NCBI RefSeq assembly: GCF_016785095.1
Contig: NZ_JAEKJB010000015.1
Coordinates: 327,267-391,266, forward strand
Source of the DNA: Alloalcanivorax marinus
Lineage (GTDB): Bacteria > Pseudomonadota > Gammaproteobacteria > Pseudomonadales > Alcanivoracaceae
DNA length: 64,000 bases
Direction of reading: 5' to 3'
The position numbers were made by a program, and so were the translations under genes. Each line of letters starts with the position of its first letter. Position 1 is the stretch's first letter. The notes under the pieces were generated by a model that did no database searches, was not told the DNA's origin, and worked only from the letters and a program-made list of their open reading frames with translations. Below, one piece after another: positions 9,336 through 18,849 of the stretch.

Positions 9336-9474
9336 TAAAAATATATATTACAAGAAATATAGATAAACAGGTAAATATATATAGAATTTTTGTCTACGCG
9401 GGGCCATCCAAGGCGATAACGGCATCCTTGTCGTCACAGGGGATAGGTTGCGTGCGCGGCGGATGCCGCGCTGG

Positions 9475-10188
9475 TCAGTCGGCGGTGGAGGTAGGGGTTT
9501 CTTCCGCCTTGCGGAACACATCCAGGGTTACTTCCATGGTACGCATCACGTGTACCCGGGTGGCTTCACAAGCCCGTTGCGCGTCACGTTCCAGGGCGGC
9601 GTCGTAGATCGCCCGGTGCTCTTCATGAACATCCCTTGGTACCGCCGGGTTCATCAACGAGATATTGCGGTAGCGTTTGTGCTGATCATACAAAGTATGG
9701 TGCAAGCGGCGCAGCAACGGTGAGGTACAACCGGCAAGCAAGGCGTCGTGAAACGCTTCGTTCGCGCGCTCGCGCTGTTCGTAGTCCTGCTCTTCCTGGG
9801 CTTCGAGCTTGGAGAGGCGGTAATAGGCCGCCACCAGCCTCGCCTCCCAGGCATCATCACCATTCTCGATGCTATCACGCAGCGCTTCGGTCTCGATCAG
9901 GATACGTACCCGGGTGATGTCCTGCAGATCATCATAACTTATGGGAACCACCCGGAAGCCCCGTTGCCCCTCGGAGATCACGAAGCCATCGGCGCTGAGC
10001 CGGCTGAGCGCTTCCCGTAACGGCGTGGCACCTATGTCATAATCGGCGCGCAGCTGTTCCACTCGCAACTTGGTACCGGGCTTGAGGCGGCCAGCGATGA
10101 TATCGCCACGCAACAACGCATAAGCATGGTCGGTGCGAGTCCTTGGCTTGGGGGCCGATCCCGCGACGGGCCTTCCCGATAAATTCAT
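9475..10188 (-). CDS. GntR-family transcriptional regulator, FCD domain
   Basis: 237-aa regulator with an N-terminal winged helix (DHAYALLRGDIIAGRLKPGTKLRVEQLRADYDIGATPLREALSRLSADGFV) and an alpha-helical FCD effector domain with metal-site-type residues such as NEAFHDALLAG and EEHRAIYDAALERD. The ATG at 10188 is chosen for GAGGGAA upstream; the frame is open to 10242. It is upstream of and parallel to the TRAP/dioxygenase operon, so it probably controls it in response to the substrate or a pathway intermediate. Confidence 0.9.
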   Translation of the reverse strand: MNLSGRPVAGSAPKPRTRTDHAYALLRGDIIAGRLKPGTKLRVEQLRADYDIGATPLREALSRLSADGFVISEGQRGFRVVPISYDDLQDITRVRILIETEALRDSIENGDDAWEARLVAAYYRLSKLEAQEEQDYEQRERANEAFHDALLAGCTSPLLRRLHHTLYDQHKRYRNISLMNPAVPRDVHEEHRAIYDAALERDAQRACEATRVHVMRTMEVTLDVFRKAEETPTSTAD

Positions 10189-10317
10189 ACATTCCCTCAA
10201 TTCGGTCCGTTGGTTGGTGAGCTCAGCAGCCCAAGGGAACATGATAGAGAATTTACCGCCCGCAAAACATCGAGAATTTCCTAAAGTGTGGAGATTATGG
10301 CCCTTTGCGGAAGGACG

Positions 10318-11220
10318 TCATGTCGAGGTCTCACCACCCGCGTCCTTGTCCTTCACCTGGCCCATTGCTTCGCGGAATACCTTGGGCTTGAGCACGAAAG
10401 CGCCGCGCGCCCGCTTTTCGCAATCGTTGACCAGCGCGGATTCACGGCGACCGATCAACTGGCGGGCGTGGCCGAAGGGCTCCTTGTCATCGGTCTTCTT
10501 CCTGGCCTGGCGGAGGAATTCGTCGAGCACATGCAAATCGTGCAGGTCCCCCAGCTTCTTGCCCAGTTTTCTTAATTCCTTGAGGGGGATGTCGCTGTTC
10601 TCCAGCGGCCCGGCGATCGGTTCCAGTTGATAGAGCAGGTATTTCACCCACTTGCGGAAGCCGTGCCAGGTCTCCGGCTGATCCTCGGCGATGGCCTCGA
10701 AGCCCAGCCGGCGGGTGTGCGCATAGACACGGCCGACACCCTTCTTGATCAGGGTGCCGTCATCGCCCTCCACCTTAAGGTCGGTCCAGCGATCGCGGTC
10801 TTCCAGGAAGGTCTTCTCCAGGTCGGCGGGCTTCTCCGGCGTCACCGCCGGGTCACCACCCGCGGGCAGGGCCAGCTCGCGGACCCGGTCCAGGGCCTCT
10901 TTTTCGTAATCACGGCGGGAGGTGGCGCGCAGGGCGGCGAGGGTTTCGCCCATGACCTGCAGATCGCGGGCGCCGGACAGGCTGGCGGCGGCGGCACGCA
11001 GCCGCTTGTCCTGTTTATCGGCCAGCTTGCGCGGACCCTGGGTGCCCATCAGACGCCACAGGGCGCGCAGCCGCTTCACGGTGACACGGAGGTCATGAAC
11101 CCGGTCCGGGTCGAGGGTGGCCCGGTCCTTTAGCAGGGCCAGCGCGGCCTCGTCGTGAGCACGCGCGGCTTCAATGAGACGCGCCATCAACGGCGATTCG
11201 TCGCCCGGTCTATGGCTCAT
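10318..11220 (-). CDS. CHAD domain-containing protein
   Basis: 300-aa, highly charged helical protein. CHAD features are DRVHDLRVTVKRLRALWRLM near the N-terminus and TWHGFRKWVKYLLYQLEPIAG in the second half, with repeated conserved histidines and basic residues. CHAD domains are known to bind inorganic polyphosphate. No CYTH domain is attached and none is encoded beside it. No signal peptide, so cytoplasmic, perhaps polyphosphate-granule associated (inference). It stands alone between the GntR gene and the AlmA-like gene. Confidence 0.88.
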   Translation of the reverse strand: MSHRPGDESPLMARLIEAARAHDEAALALLKDRATLDPDRVHDLRVTVKRLRALWRLMGTQGPRKLADKQDKRLRAAAASLSGARDLQVMGETLAALRATSRRDYEKEALDRVRELALPAGGDPAVTPEKPADLEKTFLEDRDRWTDLKVEGDDGTLIKKGVGRVYAHTRRLGFEAIAEDQPETWHGFRKWVKYLLYQLEPIAGPLENSDIPLKELRKLGKKLGDLHDLHVLDEFLRQARKKTDDKEPFGHARQLIGRRESALVNDCEKRARGAFVLKPKVFREAMGQVKDKDAGGETST

Positions 11221-11310
11221 GCAGGACTCCCCCGGAGCAGGAAAATGGGAGCCCGATTATGAGACCTTCACGGAAAAATTACCGTGACAACTAAATGACA
11301 GGCGCGGCGT

Positions 11311-12807
<1,497 letters not shown>

Positions 12808-12845
12808 GCTTTACCTCCAGCCCGGGCACCGATTGGCGCCGAGGC

Positions 12846-12863
12846 TTACATTACTCAATGTAA
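12846..12863. promoter_or_regulatory. Palindromic operator candidate upstream of almA
   Basis: Perfect inverted repeat TTACATT-N4-AATGTAA, 38 bp before the AlmA-like start, in an otherwise GC-rich divergent spacer (12808-13050). The 18-bp size suits a TetR-type dimer, but no TetR gene is adjacent. The rest of this spacer shows no recognisable feature. Confidence 0.5.
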
Positions 12864-13050
12864 ACTTCAAAGGCCGCCATGATGCCCCCGGCCCGACGCC
12901 GGGGAAAGGGCAAAACGGGCCGTTCCGACGGCGCTACGGCCAATCCGCTGGCCCCTTCGCCAGCCCTTGATGTGGGTCAACGGCGGCCCCGCCCGGGCGC
13001 CCTACCCTGGCCGGATCATGCCACCGTCTTGCCGATGATCCGGAGTCGCC

Positions 13051-14310
13051 ATGGATTTCAGTTTTTCCGAGTACGCCGTTCAGGTCCAGGACCTGATGCG
13101 CCGCTTCATGGACAAGGAGGTACTGCCCCGCAACGCCGACTGGCACCGCGTGGCGGGCGAGGGCCGCTACCCCCTGGCGGTGCTGGAACCGCTCAAGGCC
13201 CGCGCCCGGGAGCTGGGCCTGTGGAACCTGTTCCTGCCGGAGCTGCGCGAGAACGAACCGGGCACCGCCATGAGCAACCTGGACTACGCGCCCCTGGCGG
13301 AAATCATGGGCCGGCTGCCCTGGGCCTCCGAGGTGTTCAACTGCAGCGCCCCGGACACCGGCAACATGGAATTGCTGCACCGCTTCGCCGACGAGCACCA
13401 GTACCGCCAGTGGCTGGCGCCACAGTTGGATGGCGAGATCCGTTCCTGCTTCGCCATGAGCGAGCCGGACGTGGCCTCCTCCGACGCCACCAACATCGGC
13501 ACCACCTTCCGCCGCGACGGCGACCACTACGTGATCGACGGCCGCAAATGGTTCATCACCGGCGCCAACCACCCGCACTGCGCCTTCGCCGTGGTGCTGG
13601 GCCGCTGCGACGACGCCCCCGGCGGTGAACCGCACCGCCAGCACTCCATGCTGATCGTGCCCATGGACGCCCCCGGCCTCACCGTGGAACGCAACATCCC
13701 GATCTTTCAGCACCATTCCCCGGAAGGACACTGCGAGTTGGTGTTCCGTGGCGTGCGGGTGCCGGTGAGCCACCGCCTGGGCGCCCCCGGCGAAGGCTTC
13801 GCCATGGCCCAGGCGCGGCTCGGCCCGGGCCGAGTGCACCACTGCATGCGCACCATCGGCCAGTGCGAGCTGGCCCTGGAAATGATGTGCGAACGGGCCC
13901 TGGAACGGCGCGTGTTCGGCAAGAGCCTGAGCGAGCATGAGAACGTGAGGGACTGGATCGCCGAATCCCGGCTGGAGATCGATCAGGCGCGCCTGCTGGT
14001 GCTGCACGCCGCCTGGCTCATGGACCGCCACGGCAACGCCGCCGCGCGCACCCAGGTGTCCGCCATCAAACTGGTGGCGGCGCGCCTGCAGACCCGCGTG
14101 GTGGACCGGGCGATCCAGGTGTTCGGCGCCATGGGCCTGTCCCCGGACACGCCGCTGGCCTACCTCTACACCTGGGGCCGGGCGCTGCGCTTCATGGACG
14201 GCCCGGACGAAGTGCACCTGCGCACCGTGGCCCGCGCCGAACTCAAAAAAGCCCGCGAACACCGAGGCGACACCGCCGCCTATTTCACCCTCCAGGCTCC
14301 CCGCCTTTGA
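13051..14310 (+). CDS. Acyl-CoA dehydrogenase family protein
   Basis: FAD enzyme introducing an alpha-beta double bond in an acyl-CoA, 419 aa. N-terminal helical domain, middle beta domain with CFAMSEPDVASSDATNI and WFITGANHPHCA, and C-terminal helices with RVFGKSLSEHENVRDWIAESR and VFGAMGLSPDTPLAYLY. The C-terminal FMDGPDEVHLRTVAR resembles the ACAD10/11-like branch rather than the YEGT form of short-chain enzymes. Start at 13051. Its 3' end overlaps the convergent LysR gene by 26 bp. Substrate unknown; likely beta-oxidation of alkane-derived or branched acyl groups. Confidence 0.9.
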   Translation: MDFSFSEYAVQVQDLMRRFMDKEVLPRNADWHRVAGEGRYPLAVLEPLKARARELGLWNLFLPELRENEPGTAMSNLDYAPLAEIMGRLPWASEVFNCSAPDTGNMELLHRFADEHQYRQWLAPQLDGEIRSCFAMSEPDVASSDATNIGTTFRRDGDHYVIDGRKWFITGANHPHCAFAVVLGRCDDAPGGEPHRQHSMLIVPMDAPGLTVERNIPIFQHHSPEGHCELVFRGVRVPVSHRLGAPGEGFAMAQARLGPGRVHHCMRTIGQCELALEMMCERALERRVFGKSLSEHENVRDWIAESRLEIDQARLLVLHAAWLMDRHGNAAARTQVSAIKLVAARLQTRVVDRAIQVFGAMGLSPDTPLAYLYTWGRALRFMDGPDEVHLRTVARAELKKAREHRGDTAAYFTLQAPRL

Positions 14311-15187
14311 TGAAATCGATGAACGCCCGCAACGGCGCCGGCACCAGCCGGTGCCCAGGGTAGTACAAATAGAGGCCGGAGAAACTCTGCCACCAGGGCT
14401 CCAGCACCGGCTCCAGCGCGCCGCTTTCCAGATACGGACGCAGCCATTCCTCGAACAGCGTGATCACCCCGAGGCCGGCCACCGCCGCTTGCACCGACAA
14501 TTCCACCGCGCCACCAATACTGACGGTCAAGGGACCGGTCGGCTCGATCTTGATAACCTGCCCGTCCCGCTCGAATTCCCAGACCGCCGGGCGGCCTCCG
14601 GCATAGCGCCCTCCGAGACAGGGAAAATCCAGCAAGTCGCCAGGGTGCCGTGGCTGGCCCAGACGCTCGAGCAGTGCCGGAGCCGCGGCGGTGGCGAAGC
14701 GCTGGATGCGCGGCCCGATGGGCACCGCGATCATGTCCTGCTCCAGCCGTTCCTCATAGCGAATACCGGCATCGCAACCGGCTTCGATCACATCGACCAC
14801 GTTGCTTTCCGCGACAATCTCCAAGGCAATGTCCGGATAGGTCGCCAGGAACGCCGGCACGATCGAGGGCAGCACCAGTTGCGCCGCGCTCACCGGCACA
14901 TTCAGTCGCAGCGTCCCCGCCGGCGTGTCGCGGAACCGGTTGAGTGAATCCAGGGCCGTTTCGATCTCCTTCAAGGCCGGATTCAAGCGAGCCAGAAGCA
15001 GCTTCCCCGCCTCCGTGGGGACCACGCTTCGCGTGGTGCGGTGAAACAGACGCACGCCCAGGGACGCCTCCATACGCCGCACCGCCTCACTCAGCCGCGA
15101 CGCGCTACAACCGAGAGTACGCGCCGCTTCCCGAAAGCCCCCGGCGCGCGCCACGGCGGCCACCGCGTTCAGGTCACTCAGCTCCAT
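14285..15187 (-). CDS. LysR-family transcriptional regulator
   Basis: 300-aa regulator: N-terminal winged helix (LNAVAAVARAGGFREAARTLGCSASRLSEAVRRMEASLGVRLFHRTTRSV) and a periplasmic-binding-protein-like effector domain. The family's usual final DNA-contact sequence is well conserved. It is divergent from the aldo/keto reductase gene with 96 bp between, which holds a dyad and promoter, so it most likely regulates that gene. It converges on and overlaps the acyl-CoA dehydrogenase gene. Confidence 0.92.
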   Translation of the reverse strand: MELSDLNAVAAVARAGGFREAARTLGCSASRLSEAVRRMEASLGVRLFHRTTRSVVPTEAGKLLLARLNPALKEIETALDSLNRFRDTPAGTLRLNVPVSAAQLVLPSIVPAFLATYPDIALEIVAESNVVDVIEAGCDAGIRYEERLEQDMIAVPIGPRIQRFATAAAPALLERLGQPRHPGDLLDFPCLGGRYAGGRPAVWEFERDGQVIKIEPTGPLTVSIGGAVELSVQAAVAGLGVITLFEEWLRPYLESGALEPVLEPWWQSFSGLYLYYPGHRLVPAPLRAFIDFIKGGEPGG

Positions 15188-15226
15188 TGTTCATAATTCC
15201 GTACAGCTTGTTCCAATTAATCCGTA

Positions 15227-15255
15227 TTGTCGCACAAGCGCCGTCTCTCTACATT
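15227..15255 (+). promoter_or_regulatory. Promoter and LysR-type dyad for the aldo/keto reductase
   Basis: TTGTCG (15227-15232), 17-bp spacer, TACATT (15250-15255) about 28 bp before the reductase ATG. The -35 box lies within the dyad TTGT-CGC-ACAA (15227-15237), a likely LysR-family contact site shared by the divergent pair. Confidence 0.5.
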
Positions 15256-15283
15256 GGAACCTCCTTGAACAGGAGAGCGAACC

Positions 15284-16147
15284 ATGACCACCAGGACATT
15301 CAAACTCGGCGACCGCGAGGTGAACCGGCTCGGTTACGGGGCCATGCAACTGGCCGGCCCGGGCGTGTTCGGCCCGCCCCGGGACGAGGCGGCGGCGCGA
15401 GCGGTGCTGCGCGAGGTGATCGACAGCGGCATCAATCACATCGATACCTCCGACTTTTACGGCCCCCATGTCACCAACCGTCTGATCCGCGACACCTTGT
15501 CGCCGTACCACCAGGATCTCACTCTGGTCACCAAGGTCGGGGCACGCCGCGACGACCAGGGCGCCTGGCTGCCCGCCTTTTCCAGGGACGAGTTGATCCG
15601 CGCGGTCCACGACAACCTGGACAACCTGGGACTGGAGAGACTGGAAGTGGTCAACCTGCGCGCCATGTTCTCAGCGCACGAGCCCGCCGAAGGCTCCCTG
15701 GAGGGCCCGTTCACGGTGTTGGCGGAATTACGGGAGCAGGGCCTGATACGGCACCTGGGGCTGAGCAATGTCACCGCCGGGCAGGTGGAAGAAGCGCGCC
15801 GCATCGCCCCCGTGGCGTGCGTGCAGAATCAATACAATCTGGCCCACCGCGACGACGACGCCCTGATCGATCAGTTGGCGGCGGATGGCATCGCCTATGT
15901 GCCCTTCTTCCCGCTTGGCGGGTTCTCGCCGCTGCAATCGACCACCCTGGATCAGGTGGCCGCCGACCTCGGCGCCCATCCCATGCAGGTGGCGCTGGCC
16001 TGGCTGTTACAACGCGCGCCGAACATCCTGCTGATTCCCGGCACCTCATCCGTGGCCCATCTTCACGAGAACCTGACCGCGGCGACACTGAATCTGCCCG
16101 ATCACGCCCTGGCGGCGCTGGAACGGATCGCCGGGGTCCAGCCGTAA
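15284..16147 (+). CDS. Aldo/keto reductase family oxidoreductase (YdbC-like)
   Basis: 287-aa NADPH-dependent TIM-barrel reductase. Visible are the start FKLGDREVNRLGYGAMQLAG, catalytic Tyr in DTSDFYG, Lys in VTKVGAR, and cofactor segment LLIPGTSSVAHLHENL. At the usual catalytic His position it has LEVVNLRAMF, so Asn replaces His, as I recall for the E. coli YdbC group (pyridoxal reductase-like). Start has AGGAGAG upstream. Controlled, by position, by the divergent LysR protein. Physiological substrate unknown. Confidence 0.85.
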   Translation: MTTRTFKLGDREVNRLGYGAMQLAGPGVFGPPRDEAAARAVLREVIDSGINHIDTSDFYGPHVTNRLIRDTLSPYHQDLTLVTKVGARRDDQGAWLPAFSRDELIRAVHDNLDNLGLERLEVVNLRAMFSAHEPAEGSLEGPFTVLAELREQGLIRHLGLSNVTAGQVEEARRIAPVACVQNQYNLAHRDDDALIDQLAADGIAYVPFFPLGGFSPLQSTTLDQVAADLGAHPMQVALAWLLQRAPNILLIPGTSSVAHLHENLTAATLNLPDHALAALERIAGVQP

Positions 16148-16169
16148 ACCGGCCGCCCGGGAGCCGCCG

Positions 16170-17828
16170 TCAGCGGGGCTCGCTGTCGTAGTCCCCGTCC
16201 TCGAAGGTGGCCATTTGCGCCCGATACTGGGTGGCGAAGCCGGGGAACATGGTGGCGTTGAAACCGTCCTCGGTGAGGTACCAGCTCTTGCAGCCGGAAT
16301 TCCAGTTGGTCCGCGCCAGGCGCTTCTGAAGCTGTTTATTGTGTCGCGCCTGCACCGTCGGCTTCACGTCGAGCAGTTTGAGGTTGTCGTCCAGCAGCCG
16401 GTGCACGCCGCGCAGGGCGTAATCGAGCTGGGCTTCCATGTAGACCAGGGCGGAGTTGTGGCCCGGCCCGCTGTTGGGCCCGAACAGGAAGAACAGGTTC
16501 GGGTAACCGGCCACGTTGATGCTTTTGTAGGCCTGGGCGCCGCGCGCCCACTCCTCGCCCAGCTCGCGGCCGGCACGGCCGCGCACCGGAAACGGCGTGC
16601 CGCTTTTGGGCACGTCGAAACCGGTGGCGAACACCACGCAATCCAGTTCGTGCTCCACGCCATCGGCGGTGCGAATGCCGTTCTCCGAGAACTTGGCGAT
16701 GGGCCAGGTAATCAGTTGGGTGTTGTCCTTCCGCAGCGCTGGATAATAGTCATTGGACACCAGCACCCGCTTGCAGCCGATGCGGAAGTCCGGCGTCAGT
16801 TGCCGGCGCATCCAGTCGTCCGTCACCTGGCGGCGCAGGTGACGGCGGGCCAGGCGCTCCGCCAGCCGGGTCAGCGGCGAGTTCCAGATCACCGCCATGG
16901 CCATGGTTTCGTGGGTCCAGTAAAGCGCTTCGCGCACCGCCCTCTGGCTGGCGGGCAAAGCCCGGAACAGGGTCTTGTTCCAGTCCGGGGTACGGAAATC
17001 CGGACGTGGAATCACCCAGGCCGGGGTGCGCTGGAACACCTTGAGGCTACGCACCTTTTCCACCAGCTCTGGAATGATCTGCACGGCGCTGGCGCCGGTG
17101 CCGATCACCGCCACGCGCTTGCCGGTGAAGTCGTAGTCATGGTCCCAGCGGGCACTGTGGATCTTCTTGCCCTGGTAATCCTCGACACCGTCGATGTCCG
17201 GGAAGCGGGCATTGGACAGCGGCCCCTGGGCCATCACGGCGGCGCGGGCACGCAGGGGTTCGCGGCCTTCCAGCTCGGCGGTCCACAGGCCCCGGCGGGC
17301 ATCGAAGTCCAGCGCCGTTACGTTGTGCTGGAAGCGAATATGCTCTCGCAGCCCGAAGGCGGACACCAGGTAGTGGATGTAGTCGAGAATCTCGGCGCCA
17401 CCGGAATAGCTGTGCGACCAGTTCGGGTTGGGCGCGAAGGAAAACGAATACAGGTTGGACGGAATATCGCAGGCGGCGCCGGGATAGGTATTGTCCCGCC
17501 AGGTACCGCCGACGTCGTCGCCGCGTTCCAGGATCACGAAATCGTCTATGCCTGCCTTCTTGAGGCGGATGGCCATGCCCAGGCCGGCGAAACCGGCGCC
17601 GACGATCAGCACCGAGGCCGGTTTGGCGGCTGGTTTTCGGGTAGCGGCCTTACGCGGGGCTTTTTTGCTCGCGGTTTTTTTACTGGCGGCTTTCTTCGCG
17701 GCCGTCTTTTTCGGCGCCGCCTTTTTCACCGCTCGCTTTCCTGGCGCCGCCTTCCTGGCGGTGGCCTTGGGCGGAGTGGCGGCGGGGGCTTCGTTCGTTG
17801 TGATCCGGGATTCGTCGGTTTCGCTCAT
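16170..17828 (-). CDS. Baeyer-Villiger-type flavin monooxygenase with N-terminal Lys/Ala-rich tail
   Basis: 552-aa flavoprotein monooxygenase. The core from about residue 72 has FAD motif VLIVGAGFAGLGMAIRLKK, GGTWRDNTYPGAACDIPSNLYSFSF, the Baeyer-Villiger signature variant YQGKKIHSARWDHDY, NADPH motif VIGTGASAVQI, and FLFGPNSGPGHNSALVYMEAQ. Residues 1-71 are unusual: after a short acidic start they are Lys/Ala/Pro/Thr repeats (KKAAPKKTAAKKAASKKTASKK) like histone H1 or AlgP tails. Third gene of a three-gene operon after the SDR and ferritin-like genes. Substrate unknown. Confidence 0.9.
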   Translation of the reverse strand: MSETDESRITTNEAPAATPPKATARKAAPGKRAVKKAAPKKTAAKKAASKKTASKKAPRKAATRKPAAKPASVLIVGAGFAGLGMAIRLKKAGIDDFVILERGDDVGGTWRDNTYPGAACDIPSNLYSFSFAPNPNWSHSYSGGAEILDYIHYLVSAFGLREHIRFQHNVTALDFDARRGLWTAELEGREPLRARAAVMAQGPLSNARFPDIDGVEDYQGKKIHSARWDHDYDFTGKRVAVIGTGASAVQIIPELVEKVRSLKVFQRTPAWVIPRPDFRTPDWNKTLFRALPASQRAVREALYWTHETMAMAVIWNSPLTRLAERLARRHLRRQVTDDWMRRQLTPDFRIGCKRVLVSNDYYPALRKDNTQLITWPIAKFSENGIRTADGVEHELDCVVFATGFDVPKSGTPFPVRGRAGRELGEEWARGAQAYKSINVAGYPNLFFLFGPNSGPGHNSALVYMEAQLDYALRGVHRLLDDNLKLLDVKPTVQARHNKQLQKRLARTNWNSGCKSWYLTEDGFNATMFPGFATQYRAQMATFEDGDYDSEPR

Positions 17829-17850
17829 GTTATTTTCCGCTTTGCTCGGG

Positions 17851-17890
17851 GATCGCGGCTAAAGCGGTATGCCGCCCAGCCGCGCCTACG
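17851..17890. repeat. REP-type element (degenerate copy) inside the operon
   Basis: GATCGCGGCTAAAGCGG... GCCGCGCCTACG, a partial copy of the GTAGGAGCGGCTTCAGCCGC family found at seven other places in the window. It lies in the 67-bp gap between the ferritin-like and monooxygenase genes. Confidence 0.55.
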
Positions 17891-17895
17891 GGTGG

Positions 17896-18825
17896 TTACA
17901 CGACGGGTTTGTAGGTGATGCCCTTGACCCAGGTCGGCACCCGGGAAGGCATGACCCGGTCCGGGATCAGGTCGGTGAGACGCACCATGGCGTCCACCGG
18001 CCCATGGTAAAACCGCTGACGCCGGTTGACGACGATGCGCCCATGGCGGCTGATGATCTGATACCAGGGGTTGCGACGACCGTCGGCGGTACGTCCACCA
18101 ATGCGTTCGAATTTTTTCATCGCCGCGTACAGCCGCTCCTCGCCCAGCCCCATGGCGATCACGTTGTCGCGCATGCGATTGAGCAGCGGCGCGTAGGAAG
18201 CGATACCCAGGATCAGGCGCGGGTCCAGAATCGTGCCCAGGGTCTTGAGCACCTTCATATAAAGATCGCCGTGACCCTGCATTTCCAGTACGTGGAACCC
18301 CACACCCAGGTGCCGGGATTCATCGTCATTGATGCGCGCGAACGCCTGGTGGCATACCGGGTCGTCCACGGTATCAAGCAGGAAAGTACACAGCGCCCCG
18401 TCCAGCGCGATCTCCAGCATCGGGATCACCGAACCCAGCACTTCCAGAGGCATGTCGTCGCTGTAACGATCCAGCCACTGGATCACCAGGCGCAGGTTCT
18501 TGTTGGGCTCCGGTACCCGGTCGCCATCCAGCATGCCCCAGCGCTTCATCAGCGCCATCTCGGCATTGGCGTGACGCTGCTCCTCGGCGTGGAAGTAGGT
18601 GTAGATTTCCTTGAGGGTGTCGTTGGGAGCCTTCCTGGCCATGGCCGCGAAGCCCCGGGCACCGACGTGCTCGATCCACATCAGATCGGCCATGAACGCC
18701 TTGAGCTTGGGCCACTGCTCCTCGGTGACCAGCTCGGCGCCCGGCGCGTCCCAGTCGATGTCCGCCAGCGCCCACTGGCTGGCCTTGACCTTGGCGAGCA
18801 TTTTTTCGAGATCGATGGAAGCCAT
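17896..18825 (-). CDS. Ferritin-like (di-iron) domain protein
   Basis: 309-aa mostly helical protein. Two Glu/His motifs typical of di-iron four-helix proteins are visible: HVGA...FHAEEQRHANAEMAL (about 53-91) and NDDESRHLGVGFHVLEMQ (about 166-183). The C-terminus (WYQIISRHGRIVVNRRQRFYHGPVD) is basic. No signal peptide. It may act as an oxygenase, desaturase or metal-dependent hydrolase. Its genes on both sides encode an SDR and a Baeyer-Villiger-type monooxygenase, so a shared oxidation pathway is likely, but its reaction is not known. Confidence 0.8.
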   Translation of the reverse strand: MASIDLEKMLAKVKASQWALADIDWDAPGAELVTEEQWPKLKAFMADLMWIEHVGARGFAAMARKAPNDTLKEIYTYFHAEEQRHANAEMALMKRWGMLDGDRVPEPNKNLRLVIQWLDRYSDDMPLEVLGSVIPMLEIALDGALCTFLLDTVDDPVCHQAFARINDDESRHLGVGFHVLEMQGHGDLYMKVLKTLGTILDPRLILGIASYAPLLNRMRDNVIAMGLGEERLYAAMKKFERIGGRTADGRRNPWYQIISRHGRIVVNRRQRFYHGPVDAMVRLTDLIPDRVMPSRVPTWVKGITYKPVV

Positions 18826-18849
18826 GTTGTTCTCCCTTTTTTGAAGGAT

